Shown: positions 31,640-41,051 of the stretch, piece by piece
Position numbering within the stretch: the first letter of the stretch is position 1
Layout: each line of letters begins with the position of its first letter
DNA from: Tetraselmis striata
Taxonomy: Eukaryota > Chlorophyta > Chlorodendrophyceae > Chlorodendrales > Chlorodendraceae
Reading direction: 5' to 3'
Assembly: GCA_006384855.1 (NCBI GenBank)
Contig: VCJN01003303.1
Coordinates: forward strand, 1 to 64,000
Length of the DNA: 64,000 bases
Translations under genes and position numbers: made by a program
The notes under the pieces: generated by a model
Told to the model about the DNA's origin: nothing
Databases searched by the model: none
Seen by the model: the letters and a program-made list of their open reading frames with translations, nothing else

Positions 31640-32811
31640 CCTAGAAGGGGTCGTCGTCCTCCAATTCTTTCGCCATCTTCAAAGAAGGACTCGGCCCGCG
31701 CTTCTCGGAATGCTTCCTACGCAGCTTTATGGGCGACAAGGTGGTCTTGCCTCCTGTGCTGAGCGCACCGTGAGATGGGCACCCGGAGCTCCATACCTTC
31801 TGGGCAAGGGAAGAGGTCCACGATGGCGTGGAGGCAAGGCATGAAGAAGGAGTTCGAGTTGGGCGACACGTTGACCACGTTGCCAATGACTCTTGTCAAG
31901 AGCTTGTGATGCTCCTTGTAGTCGTCGGGATGCCCGTCCTGTGGTTCGGGCTAGGTGGCGAAGTACGCAGGGAAGTCCCGCTCGTAGCAGTTCCAGTCGC
32001 CGAGCATTGGGTCGACAAGTGGCGCTTCTTGTTGAAAGGGGGTCGTGGAGATGGTCTATGCAGGGAAAGGGGGGGGGGGGCGTGTGAGAATCTTTTCCCT
32101 CACGCGCGAAGATGCGCACACGTTTGAGGTTATGTTGACAAGGGGCGAGGGGTTACCATTTTGCTCCCACTTGTGGCGCTTGTGGCGGGGCTCGTTTCTC
32201 CAGGCGGACACCCTCCGACAGTATTGGGCCCCTCCTCCTCCTCCTCCTCTTCCTCCTCCTCCTCCTCCTCTTCTTGTCCGTGCTCATCCTCATGAATCGT
32301 GGCCACAGGTTCACCTTGACCGGCTCCAGACTGTTTGACATCGGTTTGGGTGAGTTGAGATCCCTGATATGCGCGATGGCGAGGTGCGCTTAACGCAGCC
32401 CACGGCGCCGAGATGAGTGATGCTAACGAAGATGGGAGTCCGCGTACCGTTGGAGTCGCTCCGGGGAGTGGGTCCAAAGGTGGCACGCCTTGAGGCTGGG
32501 GGTTAGGCTGAGGCCCCGGCTCGGCCAAAGGCTGCGAATCTCCGTACCAAGTAAGGCCATGGCGGTCCGCTTCGATGTTGCCCACCGCTCGGTTGCATGG
32601 GCCTTATGGGCTGAGTCGTGGGTATTGGAGCCTGAGACGCCCTCCTACCCGAACGCAAGTGCATCTGCGGAGAATCTCGCGCCATGGGGGTCACTAGCAG
32701 TGCGTCGGGAGCCGTCGTTGGCTCGAAACCAAGCGCAGCTGCAGATGCCCCCGCCACCGGAGTCTTCAACCGGGCAGAGGTGCGGTTTCCTTTGCGAGGA
32801 CGGTCTGCCAT
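31640..32811 (-). pseudogene. N-terminal part of the MULE leftward coding region, Pro-rich and acidic
   Basis: ATG at about 32,811 opens MADRPRKGNRTSARL. Pro/Ala-rich sequence follows, then (after a G-run frame change near 32,590) GNIEADRHGLTWYGD, a run of fourteen Glu encoded by 'cctcct' triplets, a likely intron (donor GTAACC near 32,155, acceptor CATAG near 32,057), and a compact part with GDWNCYERDFPAYF and VIGNVVNVSPNSNSFF, ending LEDDDPF at 31,640. At least one in-frame stop is present. I do not recognise a family. Confidence 0.4.
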
Positions 32812-33123
32812 GCTTTTGTGAACCAAGATGCGTGAAGATGTCTCCCTGAACAAAAGCGCGAGGGTGCTTGCGAGTGATAGAAGAGTGAAAAGCACAGCGG
32901 CGGAGTAGCATTCGAGACAGAAGCGGGTAGTATGGACTGGTAGCGACGCATCTCGTCAAGGGGCGGTGGACAGATGTGTAGTACATAGTGCAGTATAGGT
33001 GAAGGGTACCTCGTACAGTGTTGGCAAGAATGTGTGAAAGGCCAGTTTCACAGTACATTCGTACGGTATTGGGCGTTACTCAGTTTTTGCACTCCCCTTG
33101 GGGGGTGCAAAAACCGAGTTAAG

Positions 33124-33171
33124 GGGGGCACATTTTCGAGTCCGTAAATGTGCCCATTTTGACTCGATATT
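33124..33171 (-). repeat. Right terminal inverted repeat of the MULE
   Basis: Reverse complement of the left end at 16,302-16,350. Just inside it, at about 33,087-33,119, is a second small hairpin, 'ttgcactcccc' against 'ggggggtgcaa'. Confidence 0.88.
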
Positions 33172-33199
33172 TGCCCTTTTTCCCGTAGCAGCGGTTGTC

Positions 33200-33456
33200 C
33201 GGGCGTCGTGCTCCGGCTCCTTGCCACCCTCGCCGACTTTGTCGTCGTCCGAGGGAATGTCGCGCTGCTCCTTGTGCTTGTCGTTGTCCTGTTCGTCCAA
33301 GCGGGTCGATAAAGCGTCCACCTTCAACGCCAGCGCTTGCAGTAACGCAAGCGTTGTCGTGTCCCGTGTCGTGTCTGTCGGCTCCGCGGGCGTTTCGGCC
33401 AAACTGTCGGCTGGCGTTGCCTTCGTAGGGTCTGCCGCCTTCTTTCCGCATGCCAT
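33200..33456 (-). pseudogene. Gag-like start of the DIRS/PAT-like element
   Basis: The minus strand reads MACGKKAADPTKATPA, then a helical block (LALLQALALKVDALSTRLDEQ) and an acidic, Lys-rich part. Short coiled-coil N-termini like this are usual in gag-like proteins of DIRS/PAT elements. It lies between repeat A1 and the MULE insertion. Fossil. Confidence 0.5.
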
Positions 33457-33553
33457 CGTAGCGTGCGCTAGTGTCGTGGTGGAAGACTAGTCGTCGAGAC
33501 TGTCCACTCATAGAGATATTCACACCTTGCACACCTACGAGAGGTGCGACGCC

Positions 33554-33802
33554 GTTGCGCTAGCTGGTCAGCTGGCGAAAAGGCGGAAGGTGGACTCCCC
33601 TCGTGGTGCGGGTGCGTCATGTAGCAGGGCTGTCGCATGATGTCGCTAACGCCGCTAGACATCGGGAAGTCCAAGCGGTACGCGTACTGCGAGTACATGT
33701 ACTGGTCGCTAGCATTCAAACTACTGTAGAATCTTAGCGTTACCAGTACCGGTAGCAGAATAGCCCGGTGTAATCAAACCTCTATATTACCAATATGACC
33801 AT
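33554..33802 (-). repeat. Split direct repeat A1 of the DIRS/PAT-like element
   Basis: The outer (5') copy of the 249-bp A repeat. Its outer edge, ATGGTCATATTGG on the minus strand, marks the element's right border at 33,802, next to unrelated sequence. No target duplication is expected or seen. Confidence 0.88.
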
Positions 33803-35045
33803 GAATCACACACCCCGTTGTCTTTGCGGGAAAACTTGCTGCATGTTGGTGAAAGCATCCATGGCCTTGCAGGCTTCAGAGTTCCAAACCCATTGATATA
33901 TTCGTCTCCGCACGTGCCTCTGCGCAGAGCCCATTCCCCATCCCAACAGAATTGCTTTGTTGTAACACGTGCTACACGCCATGCGCAGCACTGCGCTGCA
34001 AAAGCCATATACCCGCTGGCCCCGGACACCAACTTGCCGCCGCCGCACGCCCACCACCCATCATCGCCCCCCCCCCCCCCCCCCCCCCCCCCCAAGACCC
34101 ACCAAGGCCCTTTTGGGGATGAACTAGGGGGTTGTTGAGCTAGGGCTTTCTCTGACGGAGGTCATTGCCAAAGCCAAGGAAAGATCCTTAATTGTACTGA
34201 AATTTTTAAATAGGTTCGCTTTGCCAACCCCTACACCTACTGTTTGCAGGGGAATGGAATGTGATGAGATATTCTCACCATGTAGTAGCTATATAATACA
34301 CTCGCAGCGTGTCATACGCGGTTCCGCCTTGCTTTTGATAGAGCGCGGCTATCAAAAACTACCTCCTTGCACGCATGGCAGGATTAACACTGTAAACTCG
34401 GTACGCGGAACTTCGTCGTCGTGATATTTACTTGCGTATAATTCGCAATAACTCGTCATTTTTTCATATCTGCACCCAAAAAGTCTATAATCATTGTACT
34501 GTTGTGTTCGTACGGCCATACTAGTACGAACATATCGGTACGACACGCAGCAATTTCGAATAATACCGAATAATGCCGCCGCAATATATATCGAATACAG
34601 TAATACAAACTTGTCGCTACAGGCTAGTAGTTATTATTGCTGCTGAATATGTGCTGAATGGCTCGGGCTAATTCGAACTCAGATCGTCACGCGGACAATT
34701 ATCCAACCATCATGCGATGAGCACCGCAGGATGGGGCCGACACTTTCACTCGCACGCGTCCCGCCGTCGATCTGTTGATCATATTTTATGCGGCGGGCGG
34801 CAGCAAGCAGTGGTACGGCAGGGACTACGAATAGCGACTATGCTGGGTCAGTCCGCGCATCTCAGATTGCATGCGATTACTCCCACAAAGAATATATTTG
34901 TTAAGACCCATGTACGAAAATGCCCAAATGGCATTTTATACACGGGTCCAAACACATATCGTGCTCGGTGCACTACATATGTTTTACACAATCAGATATG
35001 ATTCGGCTTTAAGGTTTTATATATGTGCATCGCAACCATGATATC
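33803..35045. other. No recognisable gene
   Basis: GC-rich to 34,140 with a C-run at 34,069-34,091, then distinctly AT-richer DNA. Short open frames only. Nothing resembles a domain, RNA gene or intact mobile element. Confidence 0.5.
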
Positions 35046-35225
35046 ACAGTTGATTTGATGAATTTACGCCAGATATATCAGATACTTGATAAGTCAACGC
35101 CGGAAAGATCAGATACTTAACAAATTATCGTCGGATATATCAGACATTTAAATGAATTTTGGCGCCAATTATCAGATACTTGATGAATTTTGGCGCGAAT
35201 TATCACATATCTTGATGAATCATAC
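35046..35225. repeat. Degenerate ~37-bp tandem repeat
   Basis: About five units share 'atatcagatacttgat(g/a)a' and 'ttttggcgcsaatt' or 'ttacgccagat'. The spacing drifts between 33 and 40 bp. Noncoding. Confidence 0.75.
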
Positions 35226-35457
35226 GGAGAAATGCTGTGTTTACATCATGATGTGGTGCGTCACAACATGTGAGTAATGATTGTCGCTACTTTTGGCCGA
35301 TTCCCCTACCTCTTGGGTTGAGCGGAGAAAACGGAGGCGGTCCAAAATTGCCCGCAGTGTGAGCGAAGCAATAAAAGTAGCACCGCGTTTCTATAAAGAA
35401 GTCTTAGGCGTCCTCCTCCTCCGCGTGTGCTGCATCTTCGTGTATGAACCATGGTTG

Positions 35458-35822
35458 GGCTGCAGTATCTACTGCACTGCAGACTGCAGAAACTGCAGCC
35501 TGCAGTTGAGCTACTGCACTGCAGCCTGCGGTACTTCCTGAAAAGGGGCTGCAGTGCAGTTACCCAAAGTGCCCCACATATATGCCCTTCTCTGTCCCGC
35601 CCTTCCCTATAATCAGCAGTTTCAATGTTACTGCAGTCTGCACTGCAGCTTGCACTGCAGCCTGCAGTACTACTGCAGCCTGCACTGCAGCATGCATGCA
35701 ACATCAGTACCGCAACATGTTGACTGTAGCCTGCACTGCAGCCTGCACTACAGCCTGCCTGCAGCATGCATTACTGCAGCGTGCATGCAGCCTGCATCCT
35801 CAGTACTGGAAAGTGGACTGCA
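35458..35822. repeat. CTGCAG-rich degenerate array
   Basis: More than a dozen CTGCAG palindromes sit within 'cactgcagcctgcactgcag'-type units. Because the unit is nearly self-complementary, Cys/Ala/Gly/Ser-rich frames open on both strands; these are artefacts of the repeat. Confidence 0.85.
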
Positions 35823-36110
35823 GCCCAACCCTGGTATGAACCGTTGCACGTTCGATATTTGCTCGTTTGATTTCTAGGAACTGGTACCACAATCATTAAA
35901 AATCCTGCAACTTTGACGACTTTCTCTGGAATTATCCCGGAAACATATTACAAAATAACGAATGTCCTCCTCCTCCTCCTCCTCCCTCCTCGCGTGATGC
36001 GTCTTCGTTAATGAACCGTTGTACGTTCGGTATTCGGTCGTTTGATTTCACGGTACATGTACGAGTACGGCTTGTTTCTGAATGGACGCGCGTGTATTCT
36101 AGCCCGCGCA
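35823..36110 (+). repeat. Two ~50-bp direct repeats spaced 180 bp, beside CTC runs
   Basis: 'tgaaccgttgcacgttcg' plus 'tcgtttgatttc' at 35,837-35,876 returns at 36,012-36,052. The second copy is preceded by a CTC-triplet run and 'gcgtcttcgt', a pair also found at 35,408-35,446. This indicates local duplication of a small module. Confidence 0.65.
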
Positions 36111-36893
36111 CGCTTGATATTCGTCCGATACGCCAAAATAACCGCAACGCGTTTTTACCGCAGCAAACTACCGCATCAAACTACCGCAGCGCGTTTTTAC
36201 TGCTGATTAAGAAAGGAGTGATTATGGTGTACCTATAAGGATTAATATTAGTACCGGTATGGTGTAGCCGCCTGATGCATATACTCACAGATATACAGCC
36301 CCGCGTCCGCCGACCCGGGGCCCGGCGTTCGTCGACGGACGGGCGACGGTCGAACGACGGCGTCCGGCGTCCGGTTCCGGTACACGCGGCGGGCTTGGCG
36401 TTTCGCGCCGTGCCCGCCCCGTAGACCTGACGACCGGCCCGACCGGCGCGGCCTCGTTCGAGATGCAGCGCTGATCTGTTAATACAGTACTGCTTTTACC
36501 GGTGGGTTTGTTAATACTGGCCTTTTTGTAATGCACACCAGTATCCAGCGGCCCGCTTTTACGCTTCTAGTAGATTTGATCCGTTTTTTAAATCAATATA
36601 CTGCTCTTAAAAAACAGTATTATTAACTGCGCATTTGTGAAATCCCTGATGTAATAAATTATTCTTTACAAATCTACCGCTAAAAGCAGACCTGCATGAA
36701 AGATCAACACTACAAGCCGGCTGAAAGCGGCCCGCATATCACAGCGCACTGGTAAACGGTTACGACAATGTGGTACGAGTATACTACCAGTACCCTGCGC
36801 TGATTTGCAATTTTGTTTACTACTAATGGTTGGGCTTCCTCTTCCCTTGTGTACTTAACGGGCGTAGTACGGCACCAATACGGTGCTAATAAT
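36111..36893. other. No gene; carries fragments of dispersed repeats
   Basis: Holds a CGACGG-rich stretch (36,300-36,420), one copy of the short motif 'ctttttgtaatgcacaccag' (36,517-36,537), and a short LINE 3'-end match ('gcgcatttgtgaaatccctg', about 36,627-36,660). Nothing coding is recognised. Confidence 0.5.
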
Positions 36894-37165
36894 ATGTGAT
36901 CGTGGCGTGCCCGTTGGTACCGCCCGAGGATCATCTAGCTAGCAACCCAGCAACTCATGGGCAGCTTTATCGTCGGCGGAAGTTGCTGTACGCCCGTACG
37001 GCACCACCTCGCGCGCGGTTTCCGACGCAGCCACCCAAGGTAGCGCTGCTCCCGCATGCTGGCTCGTCGTGTGCGTAAAAGCATAAGTGGGCTTGTCCGT
37101 CCCCATCTTCGTCCGTACTCGCGCTGCACCCACCATGGGTCGCGCCGCGGCAAAGCCCGTGTCAT
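36894..37165. repeat. Dispersed repeat, first copy (pair with 39,830-40,065)
   Basis: It shares 'gtggcgtgcccgt', 'accgcccgagga', 'acgcccgtacggcacc', 'cgacgcagcc', 'gtccgtccccatctt' and 'gggtcgcgccgcggca' with the second copy, in the same order and orientation. On the minus strand both copies keep one frame with WWV-x-R and WGRT-x-PL, so an ancient coding origin is possible. Confidence 0.75.
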
Positions 37166-37439
37166 CGTGACATGCAAGGTCTTTGGTGTACAAGCCATTC
37201 AAAAGTGATGCTACGCGCCCAGCTCGAAGACCACATGTCTTGCTGGCCGGGAAGCGGTTGACGATCGTTCATAGGGCACCGTGCGCCAGCTCCTCGAGCC
37301 CCCCCGCCGGCCTTCGGCTCGCCGGTGAAGAAGACCGCCATTTCCGGGCACGAACGATCCTTGCGCCGGTGGGACCTACGGCTTCAACGCGCTAATTCGC
37401 GCCACAACCGGACATGCCCTTGCAACCCCATGCGCATAT

Positions 37440-38630
37440 ATAACTTGTCGGCGCCAACCGGCCACCACTGTCTGCCCCCTCGTACCTCGGCACCCACGGA
37501 ATTGGCTGGCGCCATCGGGCCTCCACTGCGCGCATTTGATCGGCACCATCGAGCCGTTCGCTTCCGCGGTCTGGGCACGCAAGTGGTCGGCGCCATAGGG
37601 TCGCCATTCCACCATATGCTCCGGTCGCTTCTGCGGCCCGGGCACGCAGCTCGTCGACGACATCATCTATCGGGCCGCTGCTCCACTATGTGCCCCCATG
37701 TCGCTTCCGCGGCTAGGGCACGCAGTGAGTCGCCGCCATAGGGCCGCCGCCGCACCATATGCCATGGTTGCCTTCGCATCCCGTGCGGCACGCAGCTTGT
37801 CGGCGCCATCGAGCCGCCACTGCAACATTTCAATTTTATTTTGCGCCTTGTGCTCTAGTCGCTTCCGCGGCCCGGGCCCGCAGCTCGTTGGCGTTATCGG
37901 GCCGCCACTGCACCTTGTGCTCCGGTCGCTTCCGCGGCCCGGGCCCGCAGCTCGTCGACGCCAACGGACCGCCGCTGCACCCTGTGCCCCGGCCGCCTTA
38001 CCAGCCAGCACACGCAGCTGCTCGGCGCCAATTGTACGGGCCGTGGCCGCCGTTGCAGGTTGTGCCCCGGTTGCTTTCGCATTCCGGGCACGCAACTTGT
38101 GGGCGAACACGGGCCGCGGTTGCACCGTGTGCTCCGGTTGCTTTTGGTAGGTGGTCGGCGCCAACATGCCACCGCTGCAACCCATGCCCCGGTTGCTTGA
38201 CCAGCTCGGGCACATTGTGCCCCGGTCGCTTCCGCAGCCCGGGCACGCAGCTAGTCGGCGCGAATGGGCCGCCGCTGCACATTGTACCCCGGTTGCTTTT
38301 GTAGCTCGGGCACGCAGCTTGTCGGCGCCATGGGGCCGTCACTGCACCTTGTGCCCCGGTCGCTTCCGCGGCCCGGGAACATAGCTGGTCGGGGCCATCG
38401 AGCGGCCCCTGCACATTGTGTCCCGGTCGCTTTCGCGGCCCGGGCACGCAGCTGGCCGGCGCCAACGGGCCGCCGCTGAACAGTGTGCCGCCCCGGGCGC
38501 TTTCGCAGCCGCGGGCACGCAGTTGGTATAGGCGCCATCGGGCCGCCCCTGCACACTGTGCCCCGGTCGCTACAGCGGCCCCGGCACACAACTAGTTGAC
38601 GCCGTCGGGCCGTCGATGCACGCTTGGCTC
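37440..38630. repeat. 67-bp minisatellite, about 17 units
   Basis: The unit reads 'gcttccgcggcccgggcac' then 'gcagctcgtcggcgcca', 'gggccgccgctgcacc' and 'tgtgccccggtc'. Period 67 is clear at 37,861, 37,928 and 37,995. All six frames stay largely open because the repeat lacks stops, so long ORFs here are artefacts. Units diverge by 10-30%, so the array is not recent. Flanks are gene-free. Confidence 0.9.
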
Positions 38631-38830
38631 CATCGTCGGGCTGCGCCTGCCGCAGCCCCACCATGCGCGGAGCTGGCTACAAACTACATTGCCCACCCCC
38701 TCACTTCCCCCCCTCCGCCTTCGCACGCCCCGATGTGCCACAATAGCGAGCCGTTCTTTTCTAAGGGGCGGTCGCTCCGGCCGGTGGTCGGTGCCAAAGA
38801 TATGTCTCGGCAATGTGCATGCGCCCCCTC

Positions 38831-39698
38831 TGTCACAACCCCCTTAGGACTTAGGCCGAATAGGCGTCTAGCCATAGATAGTCCTAAAGCATGAGCTGAG
38901 TCGAGGGCCCATTGGATCTTTATTCCACACGGCTAGGAATAATGAGAAGAGATGTGGGAAAAGGGATTCTTACAGTACCGGAAGTCGGTAACCTGGGTGA
39001 CTGGCCCGGCGGTGGTTTCGCCGGCCTATTTATAGTCGATGGTTTCCGTCATTCCGTGCGCTGCGTATTGATTCCAATTCCCGCCACTTGTGCTGCGTGC
39101 GTGTAACTACTAGACTAATACTAAAATCGACGTGTGCGGTCCTAATCCGCGGCCCGTCGCTATTTTAGTAACACACAACTAACTACAGACAGGTTCCTAG
39201 CACCTTCGTCTGTCCGCATCACAGCGGTCATTCATTAGCTATTCATGCGCGCACGAGACGTTACTCGCACATGCTATAGCGTTCTAGGTGGTTCTAGTAC
39301 CTACTAATACTAAGACTCCCCTAGGGCAGCGCTCCATGTAACGCTAGGTATCATCATCCTCTAGCGGGTGACACCATAGCGTACGACAATCGCCGCTGCT
39401 GGTACACAAGCGCGCGTAAGGATTACATGTTACTCGCCCCCTACGGGTACTCGTAATGCCGTTCTGCACTAGTCGCTACTAGTGCAGAACCTAAAACCTA
39501 AACGCCTAGTAGTTGCTCGTACTGACGCCTCGTCGTCCTCGTACCAGTACTTCGCCTTTGGTTGTACTCGCACTCGCCTTGCTCGTACTCGTACTTCGCT
39601 TGGCTTGTACTCGTCATCGTTCTCCTCAGTCGCCAGTTCTTTGCTGCTCCTTCGTCGGCTCCAGCAGTAAATTGTACATCAGTGTAGAGTATATAACA
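38831..39698 (-). mobile_element. Solo LTR of the 16.9-21.3 kb family
   Basis: A full-length, clearly diverged LTR (TGTCACAACC at the left, TATAACA at the right) lies on the minus strand. Flanks CCCTC (38,826-38,830) and CCCTA (39,699-39,703) are a probable 5-bp target duplication with one change. It is 868 bp, longer than the young copies. It is an old insertion reduced by LTR-LTR recombination. Confidence 0.85.
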
Positions 39699-39829
39699 CC
39701 CTACCTTTCTAGAAATGTTTACTACCGGTAATTGGGTTGGGTTTTCTAGTAATTGGGTTTTTCTCCTTCCATCATTGTCTACTGTCTACTAGACGATGTA
39801 TGTATGGCACATGTACGATGCTAGTACGT

Positions 39830-40065
39830 ACATCACGTGGCGTGCCCGTACCGCCCGAGGAGTTGCATCGACCCAGCAGCCCCTCGGCAACCTCATCGAC
39901 TGGCGAAAGTTGCCGTATACGCCCGTACGGCACCCTCGGTTCCCGACGCAGCCGTCCCGGGTAGCTGCTTCGTCGGGTGCTTAACAGAACTAGGGGACAT
40001 GTCCGTCCCCATCTTCCTTTGTCGCGGCGCACCCACCATTGGGTCGCGCCGCGGCAGCCACACCC
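39830..40065. repeat. Dispersed repeat, second copy (pair with 36,894-37,165)
   Basis: Same orientation as the first copy, about 2.9 kb downstream, with the minisatellite and solo LTR between. The copies differ by several short indels and many substitutions. Confidence 0.75.
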
Positions 40066-40490
40066 ACCCTCCTCTCAATTCGTTCAGTTTCGCGAGCTGC
40101 CTCGTTGTGAGGGGATATGCGCGTGGTGGTGAGAGACAGTGCTATTCCACTGTGGTGGTGGTTGAATATGATCTCCTTGAATATGATGTCAAGCGCCGTG
40201 CCTGATATATCAGGCGACGCGATGCGGCCGGCAGGGCGCGGGAGCAGCCCGTCATCTGACGGGCGCGCTCTACGCGCCTATTGTGCTATGTTGATTAGGG
40301 CTAGTGAGGGTATCGGATATATATCCTCACACTCGTAGTCTTTCTGGCCCCTCCCAAAAGCCTGTAACCTTTTCGACGATGAACCTGTGCCCCCTCCCCC
40401 CCTCGATGAATTACTGAAGCAATAATATACTGGAGCGGTTACATGTACTGGTACCGGTACGCAGTACTTGTATCTGGGCGGATAGTACAG

Positions 40491-40746
40491 GTAAAAGTAA
40501 AAGTAAAGTTCGCCCCGGGACATCGGCCGAAGCCGCCCCAACACTTGACCTCGTGCGCCAATTGCAGTCGTAGGTCTGGCATAGCCCATAGACCATTGCC
40601 CCATTCGAACCCCGAAGGGCTAATGCATCTACCGGGTAAATCCGGGACACGCCGGGCCGATATTGCCGAAATACATCGGCCAGGAATATAACTCGGGTCT
40701 CTCGCATACGCGACGACCGCTCTACCGAGCGGACAAGGGATGTACC
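40491..40746 (-). mobile_element. tRNA-derived SINE, diverged copy
   Basis: It matches the SINE at 47,986-48,238 along its length. On the minus strand the head 'gtccgctcggtagagcgg' resembles a tRNA D-arm/box A, and the box B position is decayed. The 3' end is a TTTTAC-type tail (plus strand 'gtaaaagtaaaagtaaag'). Confidence 0.8.
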
Positions 40747-41051
40747 TGTACCTGGGATGCCATGTACAAGGGCAGGTACATGTATGGCCTATACTAGTTT
40801 ATGGGGTTTCCTCCCTTTACCTAACCGCTTTTCAGCTACAAGTGCTGCTCAGTGGTACGGGGACTAGGCACCTGCCGTTGCGCCCTTTTGGGGTGCAGCA
40901 CGAGTAGACATAAAAGCAGCCATAACAGCTGAGCCTCCCATCTTCCAGTTATCGCTGCGTTACACGCAGCGATGTTAAAACTGTCTCGTAACCTGTTGCG
41001 AGCTAGGTCACCCCAGGTTGCTCAAGACCACACCCGGCTCACCACCCGTGT
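40747..41051. other. No gene; possible 5' region of the next element
   Basis: Contains a perfect hairpin, 'atcgctgcgt tac acgcagcgat' (40,951-40,973), and 'ggtacc'-rich short repeats. It may include the 5' border of the tyrosine-recombinase element that follows, but I find no matching direct repeat. Confidence 0.4.

Larger units (their letters stand above)
16291..33181 (+). mobile_element. Mutator-like (MULE) DNA transposon with two nested insertions
   Basis: Near-identical terminal inverted repeats of about 48 bp (16,302-16,350 and 33,124-33,171; start AATATCGAGTCAAAATGGG, two mismatches) are bounded by the 13-bp direct repeat cccgtagcagcgg at 16,278-16,290 and 33,182-33,194. Inverted repeats of this kind with a target duplication near 9-13 bp, plus a MULE transposase gene inside, define the superfamily. 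Without the LTR complex and CACTA X' the element is about 7.8 kb. It has the two-convergent-gene layout known from maize MuDR: transposase rightward, a second coding region leftward. It interrupts the gag region of the DIRS/PAT-like element. Confidence 0.85.
11927..33802 (-). mobile_element. DIRS/PAT-like tyrosine-recombinase retroelement, opened by a Mutator-like insertion
   Basis: On the minus strand the order is A1 (33,802-33,554), gag-like start, [insertion 33,181-16,291], reverse transcriptase, RNase H, a DIRS-type domain, tyrosine recombinase, B1 (12,317-12,295), A2 (12,290-12,042), B2 (11,948-11,927). The two 249-bp A repeats are about 94% identical by eye. The junction of B1 to A2 reads TAAATGGTCA, as in the small PAT-like element at 9.7 kb. 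The split direct repeats and recombinase identify the PAT/DIRS group. The element is a fossil: its coding part has several breaks besides the large insertion. Confidence 0.8.

Noticed and set aside
35306-35767. Cys-rich 153-codon minus-strand frame
   Set aside because: It is produced by the CTGCAG array (CSAGCSA repeats) and has no start context or homology that I recognise.
37376-38660. Several overlapping 70-200-codon frames on both strands
   Set aside because: All follow the 67-bp minisatellite, which lacks stop codons in every frame.
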